Shown here: positions 8,739 to 17,735 of the stretch, one piece after another
Position numbering within the stretch: position 1 is the stretch's first letter
Layout: every line of letters starts with the position of its first letter
Origin: LMUY01 sp964242215
GTDB lineage: Bacteria > Pseudomonadota > Alphaproteobacteria > Acetobacterales > Acetobacteraceae
Length of the DNA stretch: 64,000 nucleotides
Assembly: GCA_964242215.1 (NCBI GenBank)
Contig: CAXTCJ010000007.1
Location: 37,337-101,336, forward strand
Reading direction: 5' to 3'
Notes under the pieces: generated by a model
What the model saw: only the letters and a program-made list of their open reading frames with translations
Database searches by the model: none
Told to the model about the DNA's origin: nothing
Position numbers and translations under genes: made by a program

Positions 8739-9506
8739 ATGACCACGATGACCGCGCCGCTGCTCTGCCTCACCGATATCCGCAAGAGCTACGGCGCGGT
8801 GGAGGCGTTGCAGGGTGTCGACCTCGACGTGAGGCCAGGAGAAGTGTTGGCGATTTGCGGCGACAACGGTGCGGGCAAGTCGACGCTGATCCGCATCGTC
8901 TCGGGCGCACAGATGCCGACCGGCGGCGTCATTCGGCTGGACGGCCGCGAGGTCCGCTTTGTCTCCCCGCACGCGGCGCTGGCGGCCGGTGTGGCAACGA
9001 TCTACCAGGACCTTGCGCTGGCGCCGCGCCTCTCGATCGTCGAGAACGTGTTCATGGGGGCGGAGATCACCCGCGCCTTGTGGGGCCTCCCGTTCCTGCC
9101 GCGTGTGCTCGACAAGCGACGCATGCGGGCCGACGCGCGCACCTATCTCGCCCGGCTCGCCATGCCGATCGAGGACATGCGGCGGCCGGTCGAGCGCATG
9201 TCCGGCGGGCAGCGCCAGGCGGTGGCGATCGCCCGAGCCCTACGCTGGGATGCCCGCATCGTCATCATGGACGAGCCGACGGCAGCACTCGGCGTGAAGG
9301 AGACGGCGTTGGTGCTCGACCTGATCCGGCGGCTGAAGGCGGAGGGCCGCACCATCCTTCTCGTCAGCCACAACATGGCCGACGTGGTGGCCGTGGCCGA
9401 CCGGGTGGCGATCCTGAAAGCCGGGCGCAAAGTGATCGATCGCGCGGTGGACGGAGTGTCGGCGGACGCACTCGCACACATGGTCATGACGGGCAAAGCG
9501 GCGTGA
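8739..9506 (+). CDS. Sugar ABC transporter ATPase, single-domain (FrcA type)
   Basis: A 255-residue ABC ATPase with Walker A GDNGAGKSTLI, signature MSGGQRQAVAIARAL, Walker B IVIMDEPTAAL and the H-loop SHNMADV. Ribose-type RbsA/MglA ATPases have two cassettes (about 500 residues). This has one, like FrcA of rhizobial fructose importers, so it should act as a homodimer. It starts 11 bp after the binding-protein gene at ATG 8739 and is last in the operon. A GC-rich inverted repeat follows. Confidence 0.91.
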   Translation: MTTMTAPLLCLTDIRKSYGAVEALQGVDLDVRPGEVLAICGDNGAGKSTLIRIVSGAQMPTGGVIRLDGREVRFVSPHAALAAGVATIYQDLALAPRLSIVENVFMGAEITRALWGLPFLPRVLDKRRMRADARTYLARLAMPIEDMRRPVERMSGGQRQAVAIARALRWDARIVIMDEPTAALGVKETALVLDLIRRLKAEGRTILLVSHNMADVVAVADRVAILKAGRKVIDRAVDGVSADALAHMVMTGKAA

Positions 9507-9580
9507 CCTTCTCCCTCCCGTATAAGGACCTAAGGCACTCACACAGTGTCGTCAGAAAGCCGTCGGTACGAGATTATTAT

Positions 9581-9714
9581 GCCCCTCCCCTTGAGGGAGG
9601 GGTTAGGGGAGGGGTGGCCAACGGCATGGTCCTGGGTCCGGAATGCCAAAGAACACGAGCGGCTCGGTATGTGGCCACCCCTCCCCCTAGCCCCCTCCCT
9701 CAAGGGGAGTGGGC
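9581..9714. repeat. GC-rich inverted repeat between convergent genes
   Basis: Two arms of about 40 bases (9581-9620 and 9672-9714) are near-perfect reverse complements. Each holds an inner mirror-like C-run/G-run block (CCCCTCCCCTTGAGGGAGGG in the left arm), and about 50 bases separate them. It lies between the 3' ends of the sugar ATPase and the amidase-like gene. It could act as a two-way terminator or be a dispersed REP-type element; only one copy is in the window. Confidence 0.75.
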
Positions 9715-9744
9715 GGATTCAAATGCCCTGGGTCAAGGGCGTGG

Positions 9745-11424
9745 CTACCCGGCGGTTGGAGACGCCGTGCTGAACCGGTCGAGGATGTTGCGGGTGATCT
9801 GTTGCGTGTAGGCGCAGTTCCGCTTCAGCCCCATCACCCACTCGCAACTCGCGGCCGTCAGCACCTCGCCCTTGCCGCGCCGCATGGACACCACCATGCC
9901 GGATCCGTGGTACGACTTCGCCAGTGTTTCCTCGTTGGCGACGCCATAGATCATCTCCGCCTTCTCGTACCAGTCATGCGCGCCCACGTAGGCCCGAAGC
10001 GTGTAGCTTTCGAGCGGCGCCTCCGCCATCACCGCAGGCGTCATCGCCAGGATCTCGACCGTGTCCGGCGTGCCGTCATCCCCCGTCGGATAGGGCAGGC
10101 CGCCGCGGAAGGTGTAATCGACGCCGTCCACCTCGTAGCCGAAGATGCGCGCCTCGGCCCCGAAGATGTCGCCATAGGTCAAGTCGGTAGTGGCAAATAC
10201 CCAATGCTCCGGCCGGTACACGGTGAAGCCCCTGCTGCCACGCGGGGTGAAGCGGCCCCAGTTCGCGTAGGTGCCGCCTAAGCCGTTCACCCCGACCGTG
10301 CTGGCGCCGGGCCAGCGTACGTGCCGATCCTCCCAGGCGCTGGTGAGCCGCGTGGTGTCGCCGGTCTCGCGAATTGGGTCCGTCAGGTGCGCGTTGCTCT
10401 TGTAGCAAACTTGGCGCCGGCCGTCGTCCTCCAGCCGGATCTGCCAGGTGAAGTTTGCGCCGAGCCGGGCGAAGTTGCCGCCGCGTTCGACGTAGCCCTC
10501 GATGGCGAGGCGCATCTCCCGCGTCCAATACTCGTCATGGCCGACCACGACGACGCAGGAATAGCCGTCCAGCAGCTCCGGGCGCAGGTGCAGGTCGGTC
10601 TGGGTGATCGTGTCGAGGGCGTAGCCCTCGCGTTCGGCCCAGATCGCGAAGTGCCGGTCATACTGCGCCCAGCCGGTCGCGGCGTAGTAGTAGCTGAAGC
10701 CGTTGGCGTAGGACCATTCCTTGAAGTCGTAGCGCAAGGGGGTCATCGGCTCGGCGACCGTGGCACAGATGCGCGGGGCGTTGTCCGGCAGCTTCACCAG
10801 GCCACGGGTCCAGGGCCGTTGCAGGCTCAGCAGCGGCGACATCTCGTTGCGGTTCGCGCCGTGGCTGCCGCCGTAATGGTTGGCGCCGCCCCAGTCGTTG
10901 TACGCGGTATAGGTGCAGGTCGGCAGCACGTGCAGCAGCCGCCCGGGGTGGGCGGTGGCAGCAGGACGGACGACGAAGAAATGATGTTGGACGAAGCGGC
11001 CGCCTTGCTGCCGGGCCACGCTCGACTCGACCAAGTAGAAGCCGGACGGCAGGTCGCCCGGCAAATTCCAGCTATGCAGCACGGGCCAGCCGCACCCGGC
11101 TTCGTAGGCGTCCACCGGCATGGGGGTAGCCTGGCCCGGCAACCCTTCCTCCCGGTGCACGACCGCGGGATGCAGCCCGTCGCGCGTCACCTCGATCGTC
11201 CACGCTTCCGCGTTGGTGCTGCCGTGGAACTGCACGGTCTCACCGGCGGCGTAGGAGATGGCGTCGGTATAGACGTGGATCTCGTGCCACGCCGGGTCAC
11301 CGCGCGGGGCCTCGAAGGGGCGCATCTCCTGCCAGTGATGGTCCCCCGAAACTGGATAGACGAGGCGGGGACCCACGTTGACGGTGCTGTCCGGCCGGGC
11401 GGTGGGGTCATTGTAAAGCGGCAT
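9745..11424 (-). CDS. N,N-dimethylformamidase large-subunit-like hydrolase
   Basis: A 559-residue protein resembling the large (beta) subunit of N,N-dimethylformamidase, an iron-dependent amidohydrolase. Characteristic segments are GWPVLHSWNLPGDLPSGFYLVE (about 112-133), TYTAYNDWGGANHYGG (171-186), SYYYAATGW (244-252) and VVVVGHDEYWTREM (291-304). The studied enzyme has a two-tyrosine, one-glutamate iron site; Glu298 of GHDEYW and tyrosines in the TAYNDWGG and SYYY regions are candidates (alignment from memory). At 559 residues it is shorter than Paracoccus DmfA2 (about 760), and no small-subunit gene lies beside it. It follows an oligopeptide-type binding protein by 7 bp. Substrate may be an amide other than dimethylformamide. 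Confidence 0.8.
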   Translation of the reverse strand: MPLYNDPTARPDSTVNVGPRLVYPVSGDHHWQEMRPFEAPRGDPAWHEIHVYTDAISYAAGETVQFHGSTNAEAWTIEVTRDGLHPAVVHREEGLPGQATPMPVDAYEAGCGWPVLHSWNLPGDLPSGFYLVESSVARQQGGRFVQHHFFVVRPAATAHPGRLLHVLPTCTYTAYNDWGGANHYGGSHGANRNEMSPLLSLQRPWTRGLVKLPDNAPRICATVAEPMTPLRYDFKEWSYANGFSYYYAATGWAQYDRHFAIWAEREGYALDTITQTDLHLRPELLDGYSCVVVVGHDEYWTREMRLAIEGYVERGGNFARLGANFTWQIRLEDDGRRQVCYKSNAHLTDPIRETGDTTRLTSAWEDRHVRWPGASTVGVNGLGGTYANWGRFTPRGSRGFTVYRPEHWVFATTDLTYGDIFGAEARIFGYEVDGVDYTFRGGLPYPTGDDGTPDTVEILAMTPAVMAEAPLESYTLRAYVGAHDWYEKAEMIYGVANEETLAKSYHGSGMVVSMRRGKGEVLTAASCEWVMGLKRNCAYTQQITRNILDRFSTASPTAG

Positions 11425-11431
11425 AATGCTG

Positions 11432-13030
11432 TCAGGACACCTTGAGGTTGTAGAACAGCGGGAAGCCGTCGACGATTCCCGTCACATTGCTCCGGAACGC
11501 GGTGGGCGGGGTCCAGGCGCCGGTCGGTAAATACGGGATGTCCTGGAAGGCCTGCAGCTGGATCTCCTCCGTGATGTGCTTCTGGTCCGCCAGGGTGTCG
11601 GCGGCGAGAAACTGGTCGCGCAGCGCCTCGATCTTTGGCAAGTCGGGCCAGCCGGAGGTGCCGGTCTTGCCAGGGCCGCGGACGTAGGACTGCGTCGCCG
11701 GGTTCAGCGCGATGATGCCGGGGATGTAGTTGCACCAGGCGCTCCAGCCGCCCTTGTCCAGCCCGTCCCGGTTGTTCATCACGCGCGTCGCGACCGAGCC
11801 CCAATCGGAGGCCTGGTAATCCAGGTTGATGCCCGTGCGGCGGAACATGTCGCCGGCAATCTCGCTCATCGTGTTCAGCGCGGCCAGGTCGGTCGGCACG
11901 ACGAGGACCACCTTCTCGCCCTTGTATCCCGCCTCCTGGAGGTTGCGCTTGACCTTGTCGTAGTCGGGTGCCCCGGCCATCGTCTGCAGGCCGGCTTCGG
12001 TCGCCAGCGGGGAGCCGGGCAGGAAGAAGCCGCACCGGTCGTTCCACAGTGAGCGGTCGTCGCCCATGACGGCCGTCATGTAGTCGGCCTGGTTGATGCC
12101 CGGAAGAAAGGCGCGGCGGATCGCCGGGTTGTCGAACGGCGGCTGCAGGTGGTTGAGGCGGATCATGCCCATCAGCCCGGCCTTGTCCTTCACCTCGACC
12201 TTCACGTTGCCCGCGCGCTTCAGCATCGGCACCAGATCGGCGGTGGGTTGTTCCCACCAGTCCACCTCGCCCTCCTGCAGGGCGGCGCCGGCGGTGGCGG
12301 CATCCGGGATGGTGTGCCATTCGACCCGGTCGACCCGGGCGATCTTGCCACCGGCTAGGAAGCTCACCGGCTCGTTGCGCGGCTTGTAGCCGGTGAAGCG
12401 CTCGTACACGGCGCGCGACCCGGCCATGCGCTCGGCTGCCACCCAGCGGAACGGGCCGCTGCCCACGATCTCGGTCACTTGGACGGAGGGCGGGTTCTTG
12501 GCGAAGCGCTCCTGCATCACGGGGCAGTAGGACGACGGCTTGGCCAGCGCTGTGGCCAGCAACGGGAACGGCTTCTTGAGCTTGACCAGGAAGACGCGGT
12601 CTGAAACCGGCGTCATCTCGTTGGTGATCGCGCGGATGTTCTGGCCCAGCACGTCGGCCTTGGTCCAACGGTCGATGCTGGCGATGGCGTCGCGGGCGAG
12701 AATCGGGGAGCCATCGTGGAATGTCGTGCCTTCGCGCAGGGTGATACGCCAGGTGCGTCCGTCATCCTCGATGGTGTGGCCATCGACCAATTGCGGCTGG
12801 GCGTTGTAGCTGCTGTCGAGGCCGTAAAGCTGGTCGTAGACCATCATGCCGTGGTTTCGCGTCACGAGCGCCGTGTTGAACACCGGGTCGAGCAGCGTCA
12901 GGTCCGATTGGGGGACGAACCGGAGCAAGGAAGCCGCCCCGGCAGTTCCCTGAGCGCGCACGACGCTGGGTCGCGCCATCGTCGCAGCCGAGGTGCCGGC
13001 CGCCAAGGCCAGGAAATCACGACGCTTCAC
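11432..13030 (-). CDS. Oligopeptide/nickel-type ABC substrate-binding protein (SBP_bac_5)
   Basis: A 532-residue extracytoplasmic solute-binding family 5 protein. It has a twin-arginine signal (KRRDFLALAAGTSAATMA), then LRFVPQSDLTLLDPVFNTA, the lobe signature ITLREGTTFHDGSPILARDAIASI and EIVGSGPFRW. The start is GTG 13030 with GGAGG 7 bases upstream. No permease or ATPase gene of this class is nearby, so it must work with a transporter encoded elsewhere. It precedes the dimethylformamidase-like gene with 7 bp spacing, suggesting uptake of the amide substrate (inference). Confidence 0.9.
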   Translation of the reverse strand: MKRRDFLALAAGTSAATMARPSVVRAQGTAGAASLLRFVPQSDLTLLDPVFNTALVTRNHGMMVYDQLYGLDSSYNAQPQLVDGHTIEDDGRTWRITLREGTTFHDGSPILARDAIASIDRWTKADVLGQNIRAITNEMTPVSDRVFLVKLKKPFPLLATALAKPSSYCPVMQERFAKNPPSVQVTEIVGSGPFRWVAAERMAGSRAVYERFTGYKPRNEPVSFLAGGKIARVDRVEWHTIPDAATAGAALQEGEVDWWEQPTADLVPMLKRAGNVKVEVKDKAGLMGMIRLNHLQPPFDNPAIRRAFLPGINQADYMTAVMGDDRSLWNDRCGFFLPGSPLATEAGLQTMAGAPDYDKVKRNLQEAGYKGEKVVLVVPTDLAALNTMSEIAGDMFRRTGINLDYQASDWGSVATRVMNNRDGLDKGGWSAWCNYIPGIIALNPATQSYVRGPGKTGTSGWPDLPKIEALRDQFLAADTLADQKHITEEIQLQAFQDIPYLPTGAWTPPTAFRSNVTGIVDGFPLFYNLKVS

Positions 13031-13294
13031 GAGACACCTCCACCGATGGTCCGAGACCTTGCGTCACAAGGCTCGATTTGACCAAGGCCGAAAATAGCCT
13101 GTCCGCCGCGGAGCAGGCGCCGCGGGCGGAGGGCCTGTCGCGAGCGCAGGCAGTATCTGCCCGGGTACGATAGCACTTCGACCATTCCGTACTATCCACC
13201 GGATCACTCTGATGCTTTCTGCCGCTCATCATCTGTTGTAACGTCTTGGTTGCATGTATCAACTCATCGCAAGCACGACAGGATTGGCGTCGAC

Positions 13295-14590
13295 ATGAGC
13301 GCTTCTGCCAGTCCAAGCGCATTCGGCTCCTCTGCGATCGTGCTACTGGGCGGCCCGAGTACCCGGATCGTCTTGCACCGGAAGCTTATCCTGACGTGCT
13401 TCATGATCCCTATTTGTCTCGGGCTACTCGCCGGGCTGCTGATCCCGGACCGCGGAACCGCTGATGCATTACTCCTTGTAACCGAGAGCACCGCGGCAGC
13501 GGGCGTGTCTGATCAGGCATGGGTCCCATGGGATACTGCGGCGTTCGTGGCGGGGGCGTTGAAACCCCTGCGCGTCTATCCCACCGATGACCCGGCGGTG
13601 GTCCGAGTCGTCGCCACCGCCGACACCCCGCAATCGGCGATGACTGTGATGTCGCGCATTCTCGATACCGTCGGGTCGGCCCATTTTCCCGCTAAGTTTT
13701 CTCGGCTGGCTGTTGCAGGCGGGCCGGATGTTGCGGCCGACCAACCCAAGGCAGGAAACACCGATCTGGCCGAAGATCTCCGCCAAACCTCGCGCCGGAT
13801 CGCTGACCTCACCGAGCGGTTTGATGCACTGCAGCAACAGGCAGAAGGCGCGCGGGCGGTCGCGGCGGCCGCGAGCCAGTTGCTGGCCGGTCAACCGGCC
13901 ACGCTGCCGGATTCCTGGCAGACCGAGCCCAACACGCCATCAGACGCCGAACGCGCCCTGCTGCTCAGCCTGATGGTGGAGCGTGAACACCTCGTTTCGC
14001 AATACGCCGCCGATTTCCCGGCGATCCAGGAGGTCAACCGCAAGATCGCGACGGTACAGGCGACCATCGCGGGCGACGGCAAGCCGCGCCGTGTCACGAT
14101 TCGCGACGTCCGCAATCCCACGGCGATCGCACTCACCACGCGGCTGGCACTGTCCCGTTTGGCGGAACTGGATGCCACCGCGCAGAGCCGTGTCATCCAA
14201 AACCAACTCGCAGAGGCAAGGGCGCAGAGTGCCGACCTCGCGCATAGCAGGGACGAGGCCCCACGATCGGGCCAGGCCGCATCGGCGCCGCTCGAGCCCG
14301 TGATGACTGGTCCGGACCTGGCGGTATTGCGCGCGCCCGCCGCCGGGTCGGGCGGCTGGACCTTGGTCAACGAACTGCTTCTGGCCAGCATTGCTGCGGG
14401 GTTGGCGCTCGCCGGCGCTGCGGCCGTATTCCAGCGCTGGGCGGTGCGGTTCCTGTTCCCGGTGGATGGCATCCGGCTTCGGGGTGAGCATCCGCTGGCC
14501 GCTGTACCGCATCTCGTCGACTCCATGGAAGGCGTGGCAGGACCGATGCTGGTTCGGGATACCAACCCCGCAGGAGTGCTGCTGCGATGA
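13295..14590 (+). CDS. Wzz-like exopolysaccharide chain-length/export protein, no kinase domain
   Basis: A 431-residue protein with a hydrophobic segment near the N-terminus (LILTCFMIPICLGLLAGLLI), a long periplasmic coiled region (about 170-340) and a second membrane helix near residue 365 (LLLASIAAGLALAGAAAVF). This is the Wzz/GumC topology. Its segment LLLSLMVEREHLVSQYAADFP...IQEVNRKIA parallels one in the larger protein at 17732 (RDHLAAQYTPSYPPLQELDRKIA), so the two are distant paralogs. It opens the polysaccharide operon and overlaps the next gene by 4 bp. Start ATG 13295 has AGGA about 11 bases upstream; ATG 13250 is possible. Confidence 0.72.
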   Translation: MSASASPSAFGSSAIVLLGGPSTRIVLHRKLILTCFMIPICLGLLAGLLIPDRGTADALLLVTESTAAAGVSDQAWVPWDTAAFVAGALKPLRVYPTDDPAVVRVVATADTPQSAMTVMSRILDTVGSAHFPAKFSRLAVAGGPDVAADQPKAGNTDLAEDLRQTSRRIADLTERFDALQQQAEGARAVAAAASQLLAGQPATLPDSWQTEPNTPSDAERALLLSLMVEREHLVSQYAADFPAIQEVNRKIATVQATIAGDGKPRRVTIRDVRNPTAIALTTRLALSRLAELDATAQSRVIQNQLAEARAQSADLAHSRDEAPRSGQAASAPLEPVMTGPDLAVLRAPAAGSGGWTLVNELLLASIAAGLALAGAAAVFQRWAVRFLFPVDGIRLRGEHPLAAVPHLVDSMEGVAGPMLVRDTNPAGVLLR

Positions 14591-15318
14591 GCAGGCGGCC
14601 GTCATACCTGCTGATGCTGGCCGGGGTTTGCGCCCTGCTGGCGGGCTGCACGACCACGCAAAGCACGCGCCCGGTCGAACGCAACCCGCAAGGTTTCGCC
14701 GCCTGGACCGATCAGCCCCCTGCCTATCTGCTTGGCCCGGGTGACCGGGTGAAGGTGCAGTTCCTTCTGACGCCAGAGTTAGGGGAGGAGACCACGGTCG
14801 AGCCGGACGGTACGATCGCTCTGCGCAGCGCCGGCCACGTGAAAGCAGAAGGTCTCACCGCGGCGCAACTCGAACAGTCCATCGCCGCGGCTTCGAAGAG
14901 GCTGTTGCTGTCACCGATCGTGACGGTCTCGGTGTCCGACCCGGCGGCAGCCTTGATCTATGTCGGCGGCTCGGTGCGTCGGCCCGGCGCCTATCCGGTC
15001 ACCGGTCGGCGCGGCATCGTCGAGGCGATCGCGCTTGCCAACGGGCTGGAGCCTGAGGCTCGCGAGGACGAAGTCGTGCTGATCCGGCGCAACCCGGATA
15101 ACCGGCCAATGCTTCGCACGGTCGACGTGCAAGCCTTCGTGTCGACCGCGGTGGCGCCGGGTGACGTGCCGCTCTATGCCGGCGACATCGTGTTCGTGCC
15201 GCGTAACCGGATTTCCGAGGTGGACCTCTGGGTCGATCAGTTCATCAACAAGCTGATCCCGTTCAGCCGGTCGTTCGGCTACTCGATCAACCGCAACACG
15301 CCCGGGGCCTTGCTATGA
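14587..15318 (+). CDS. Outer-membrane polysaccharide export lipoprotein (Wza type)
   Basis: A 243-residue Poly_export/SLBB protein. The lipobox LLAG-Cys21 predicts a lipoprotein. Residues about 48-130 contain the Poly_export core (YLLGPGDRVKVQFLLTPELG, VEPDGTIALRSAGHVKAEG) and about 135-220 an SLBB domain (IYVGGSVRRPGAYPVTGRRG). It should form the outer-membrane channel for the polysaccharide made by this cluster. ATGA overlaps link it to both neighbours. Confidence 0.92.
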   Translation: MSRRPSYLLMLAGVCALLAGCTTTQSTRPVERNPQGFAAWTDQPPAYLLGPGDRVKVQFLLTPELGEETTVEPDGTIALRSAGHVKAEGLTAAQLEQSIAAASKRLLLSPIVTVSVSDPAAALIYVGGSVRRPGAYPVTGRRGIVEAIALANGLEPEAREDEVVLIRRNPDNRPMLRTVDVQAFVSTAVAPGDVPLYAGDIVFVPRNRISEVDLWVDQFINKLIPFSRSFGYSINRNTPGALL

Positions 15319-16388
15319 CCGACCTGGCCCCGGCCGCCGAGATTTGCATGCAAGCGACGGTGTCTGCGGCAGACGTCGCCGTGGTCATCGTCACGTACAA
15401 CCGGGCCATCGAATTGCGCCGGTGTTTGGCCTCGCTCGAGCGGCAGCATCCGCCCGTTGGGCATGTGACGGTGTTCGACAATGCCAGCAGCGATGGCACG
15501 CAAGACATGGTTCGCGCCGAGTACCCCTGGGTTAGGTTGCTGACTTCGCCCGAGAACCTTGGGGCCTGCGTCGCTCGCAACGAGGCGGCTCGCGGGTCGA
15601 CCGAGGCCTTGATCTGGTTTCTCGACAGCGACACGGAAGTCGTCGAATTGGACGGCGGCGCCCGCATGGCCGCCTTGTTCCAGAGCAGCGACGTGGCGGC
15701 CGTTGGTGGCGAGGCGGTCATCACCGCACGGGGCCGCGTCATCGGCGTCAAACGCCTCCGCCTGACGCCGAACGCCTTGGTGCAGGGCGACCTGATCCTG
15801 GCCAACGAGCCGGAACTGTCGCCCTGCGACGTCATCGCCAGTTGCAACCTGATGGTCCGCCGCAGCGACTTCGAGGCCGTGGCCGGCTTCGATCCATTCT
15901 ACTTCTTCTTCTACGAGGACATGGACCTGACGTGGCGTCTGGCGAACAAGGGGCGGACGCTCTTGGCGCTATCGTCGATGCCAGTTATACACCGGTATTC
16001 GGATTCAGCTCGAATTCGCCGGATTTGGCCGGAAAGCCGCAATCGGACCTACTTCATCATCAAAAATTTCGGCTGGACGCGGCTGGTGATTTTACCCGCG
16101 CTCGACGTCGCCCAGATGATCCGCACCGACAGCGTGCTGCGGCTGCTGCGCCGGGCCGCGAAATCGTCCGACGCGATGAGCCTGGTGACCGTGCGAGAGA
16201 CCGGAGCGACGAAGCCAAAGGGTGCGGCGAGCCGGGCAGCCAGGCTGATCGCCCGCATGCTGGGCAGGTTGCTGCTGACCTATGCGGCGGTGCCGTTCGT
16301 ACTGGTCCCGGCGCTCAAGGCCCGTGCTCTGCTGAGCCCGCAGGGAGCGGCGCGGCCCAGCCACGCCGCGCGCACGGGCCTTGGCTGA
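15315..16388 (+). CDS. Family 2 glycosyltransferase
   Basis: A 357-residue GT-A glycosyltransferase of the rhamnosyltransferase-like GT2 group. The N-terminal VVIVTYNRAIELRRCLASL, the DNASSDGT nucleotide-binding turn, the metal-binding LDSDTE (DxD-like) and the FYEDMDLTWR acceptor-side motif are in the usual order. The C-terminus (about 310-345) is hydrophobic and may anchor it to the membrane. It is the only glycosyltransferase in the cluster, so others plus an initiating phosphoglycosyl transferase must be elsewhere. Confidence 0.92.
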   Translation: MTDLAPAAEICMQATVSAADVAVVIVTYNRAIELRRCLASLERQHPPVGHVTVFDNASSDGTQDMVRAEYPWVRLLTSPENLGACVARNEAARGSTEALIWFLDSDTEVVELDGGARMAALFQSSDVAAVGGEAVITARGRVIGVKRLRLTPNALVQGDLILANEPELSPCDVIASCNLMVRRSDFEAVAGFDPFYFFFYEDMDLTWRLANKGRTLLALSSMPVIHRYSDSARIRRIWPESRNRTYFIIKNFGWTRLVILPALDVAQMIRTDSVLRLLRRAAKSSDAMSLVTVRETGATKPKGAASRAARLIARMLGRLLLTYAAVPFVLVPALKARALLSPQGAARPSHAARTGLG

Positions 16389-17735
16389 GTGAGGCCGACA
16401 CGCTTGCTGGCACTTCCGGGCGCGGCTTTCGTCATGTCCGCCATGGTCGGCTTCGGCGCACGTGGCATCGAGGCTGGATCCAAATTCGCCTTGCAGGTCA
16501 GCGTCGCCCGCCTCCTCGGACCCGGCGGCAGCGGCGCAGTGTTCATGGCGCTGACCATCATCACCCTGGCCGCGACCTTCGGCCGGATCGGGCTGGATCG
16601 CTCGCTGACCTTCCGCATCGCCACCGCATTAGCGAGCGGCGACGGTGAGGCGGTCCCGGGTCTCATCGGCACGGGCATGGCGATATGCCTGCTGCTCTCC
16701 GGCGCATTTTCGCTGCTGGTGGCGATAGCTGCCGGGCCGCTTGCGACGCTGGTGTTTCACGAGCCGGCACTGATCGGCCCGTTGCGGGTGCTGGGCTTCG
16801 GCATCGCTCCCATGGCCATGCTCGCCATGGTCATCGGCGTGCTGAACGGCGTCGGCCGCGCCGGATTGGCGCAACTGATCGGCAGCGCGATGTGGCCGCT
16901 GCTCGCTGCAATCCTGGTGCTGCTGCCAGGCACTGCGACGGGCATCGCGGCCATGTTGCTGGTCGCCCTCACGGTTGCAACGGTGAGCGGGCTGACGGCG
17001 CTGCGCCGCCTCGTCCTGTTGCCCAAGTTCCGCTTCGATCGTGGGGCCCGGCATGCGCTGACCGAGATCGGTTGGCCGCTTTGTGCCGTGGACACGATCC
17101 AGGTCACCTTGATCTCATTGCCGACGATCATCCTCGGGGTCTTTGCAAGCATCCAGGACGTCGGCGTGTTCGCCCTGTGCAACCGCCTCTCGCTGATCAT
17201 GACCATCGTGTTGATGGTGATGGCGGGCCTCGGATCCTCCCACATGGCCGCAGCCCACGCCCGGCGGGACGTGGCGGCGCTGCAGCGGGTCATGCGGCAC
17301 CTGATCGGCATCGCCATGCTGTGCGCCGCTCCGGCATTGCTGTTGCTGGCGATGGCCCCGCAACACGTTCTGCTGCTGTTCGGCAGAGGTTTCGCCGACG
17401 GCGCTCCGATACTGCGCGTGTTACTGGTGGGGCAGGCGGTCGGGATCGTTTTCACCTGCGCGCCCAACGTGCTGGAGATGACGGGCAATGGCTGGCGGCT
17501 GCGCCGGCTGAACATCGCCACCCTGGCGGTAAACGTCGCCGCCTGTCTGCTCCTGATCCCCGGTCACGGCCCGACCGGGGGTGCCATGGGCGCCGCGCTG
17601 GCGACCTCACTGACACTGGTGACGTACAACGTCGCATGCGGCGCGATGGCGTGGCGCTACCTCGGCATCAACGCCTCGGCCCTCTCGCTGCTCGGCATGC
17701 TGCCCGGTAGACGCCGCAGCCAGGTGGCACCGTGA
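16389..17735 (+). CDS. Polysaccharide flippase (Wzx/MATE-like)
   Basis: A 448-residue membrane protein with about 12 to 14 hydrophobic segments. It has the typical oligosaccharide-flippase N-terminus (GFGARGIEAGSKFALQVSVARLLGPGGSGAVF, about 21-52) and a C-terminal GAMGAALATSLTLVTYNV. It should flip lipid-linked repeat units across the inner membrane. The GTG start (16389) follows the previous stop directly, and its own stop overlaps the next GTG (GTGA, 17732-17735). Confidence 0.86.
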   Translation: MRPTRLLALPGAAFVMSAMVGFGARGIEAGSKFALQVSVARLLGPGGSGAVFMALTIITLAATFGRIGLDRSLTFRIATALASGDGEAVPGLIGTGMAICLLLSGAFSLLVAIAAGPLATLVFHEPALIGPLRVLGFGIAPMAMLAMVIGVLNGVGRAGLAQLIGSAMWPLLAAILVLLPGTATGIAAMLLVALTVATVSGLTALRRLVLLPKFRFDRGARHALTEIGWPLCAVDTIQVTLISLPTIILGVFASIQDVGVFALCNRLSLIMTIVLMVMAGLGSSHMAAAHARRDVAALQRVMRHLIGIAMLCAAPALLLLAMAPQHVLLLFGRGFADGAPILRVLLVGQAVGIVFTCAPNVLEMTGNGWRLRRLNIATLAVNVAACLLLIPGHGPTGGAMGAALATSLTLVTYNVACGAMAWRYLGINASALSLLGMLPGRRRSQVAP

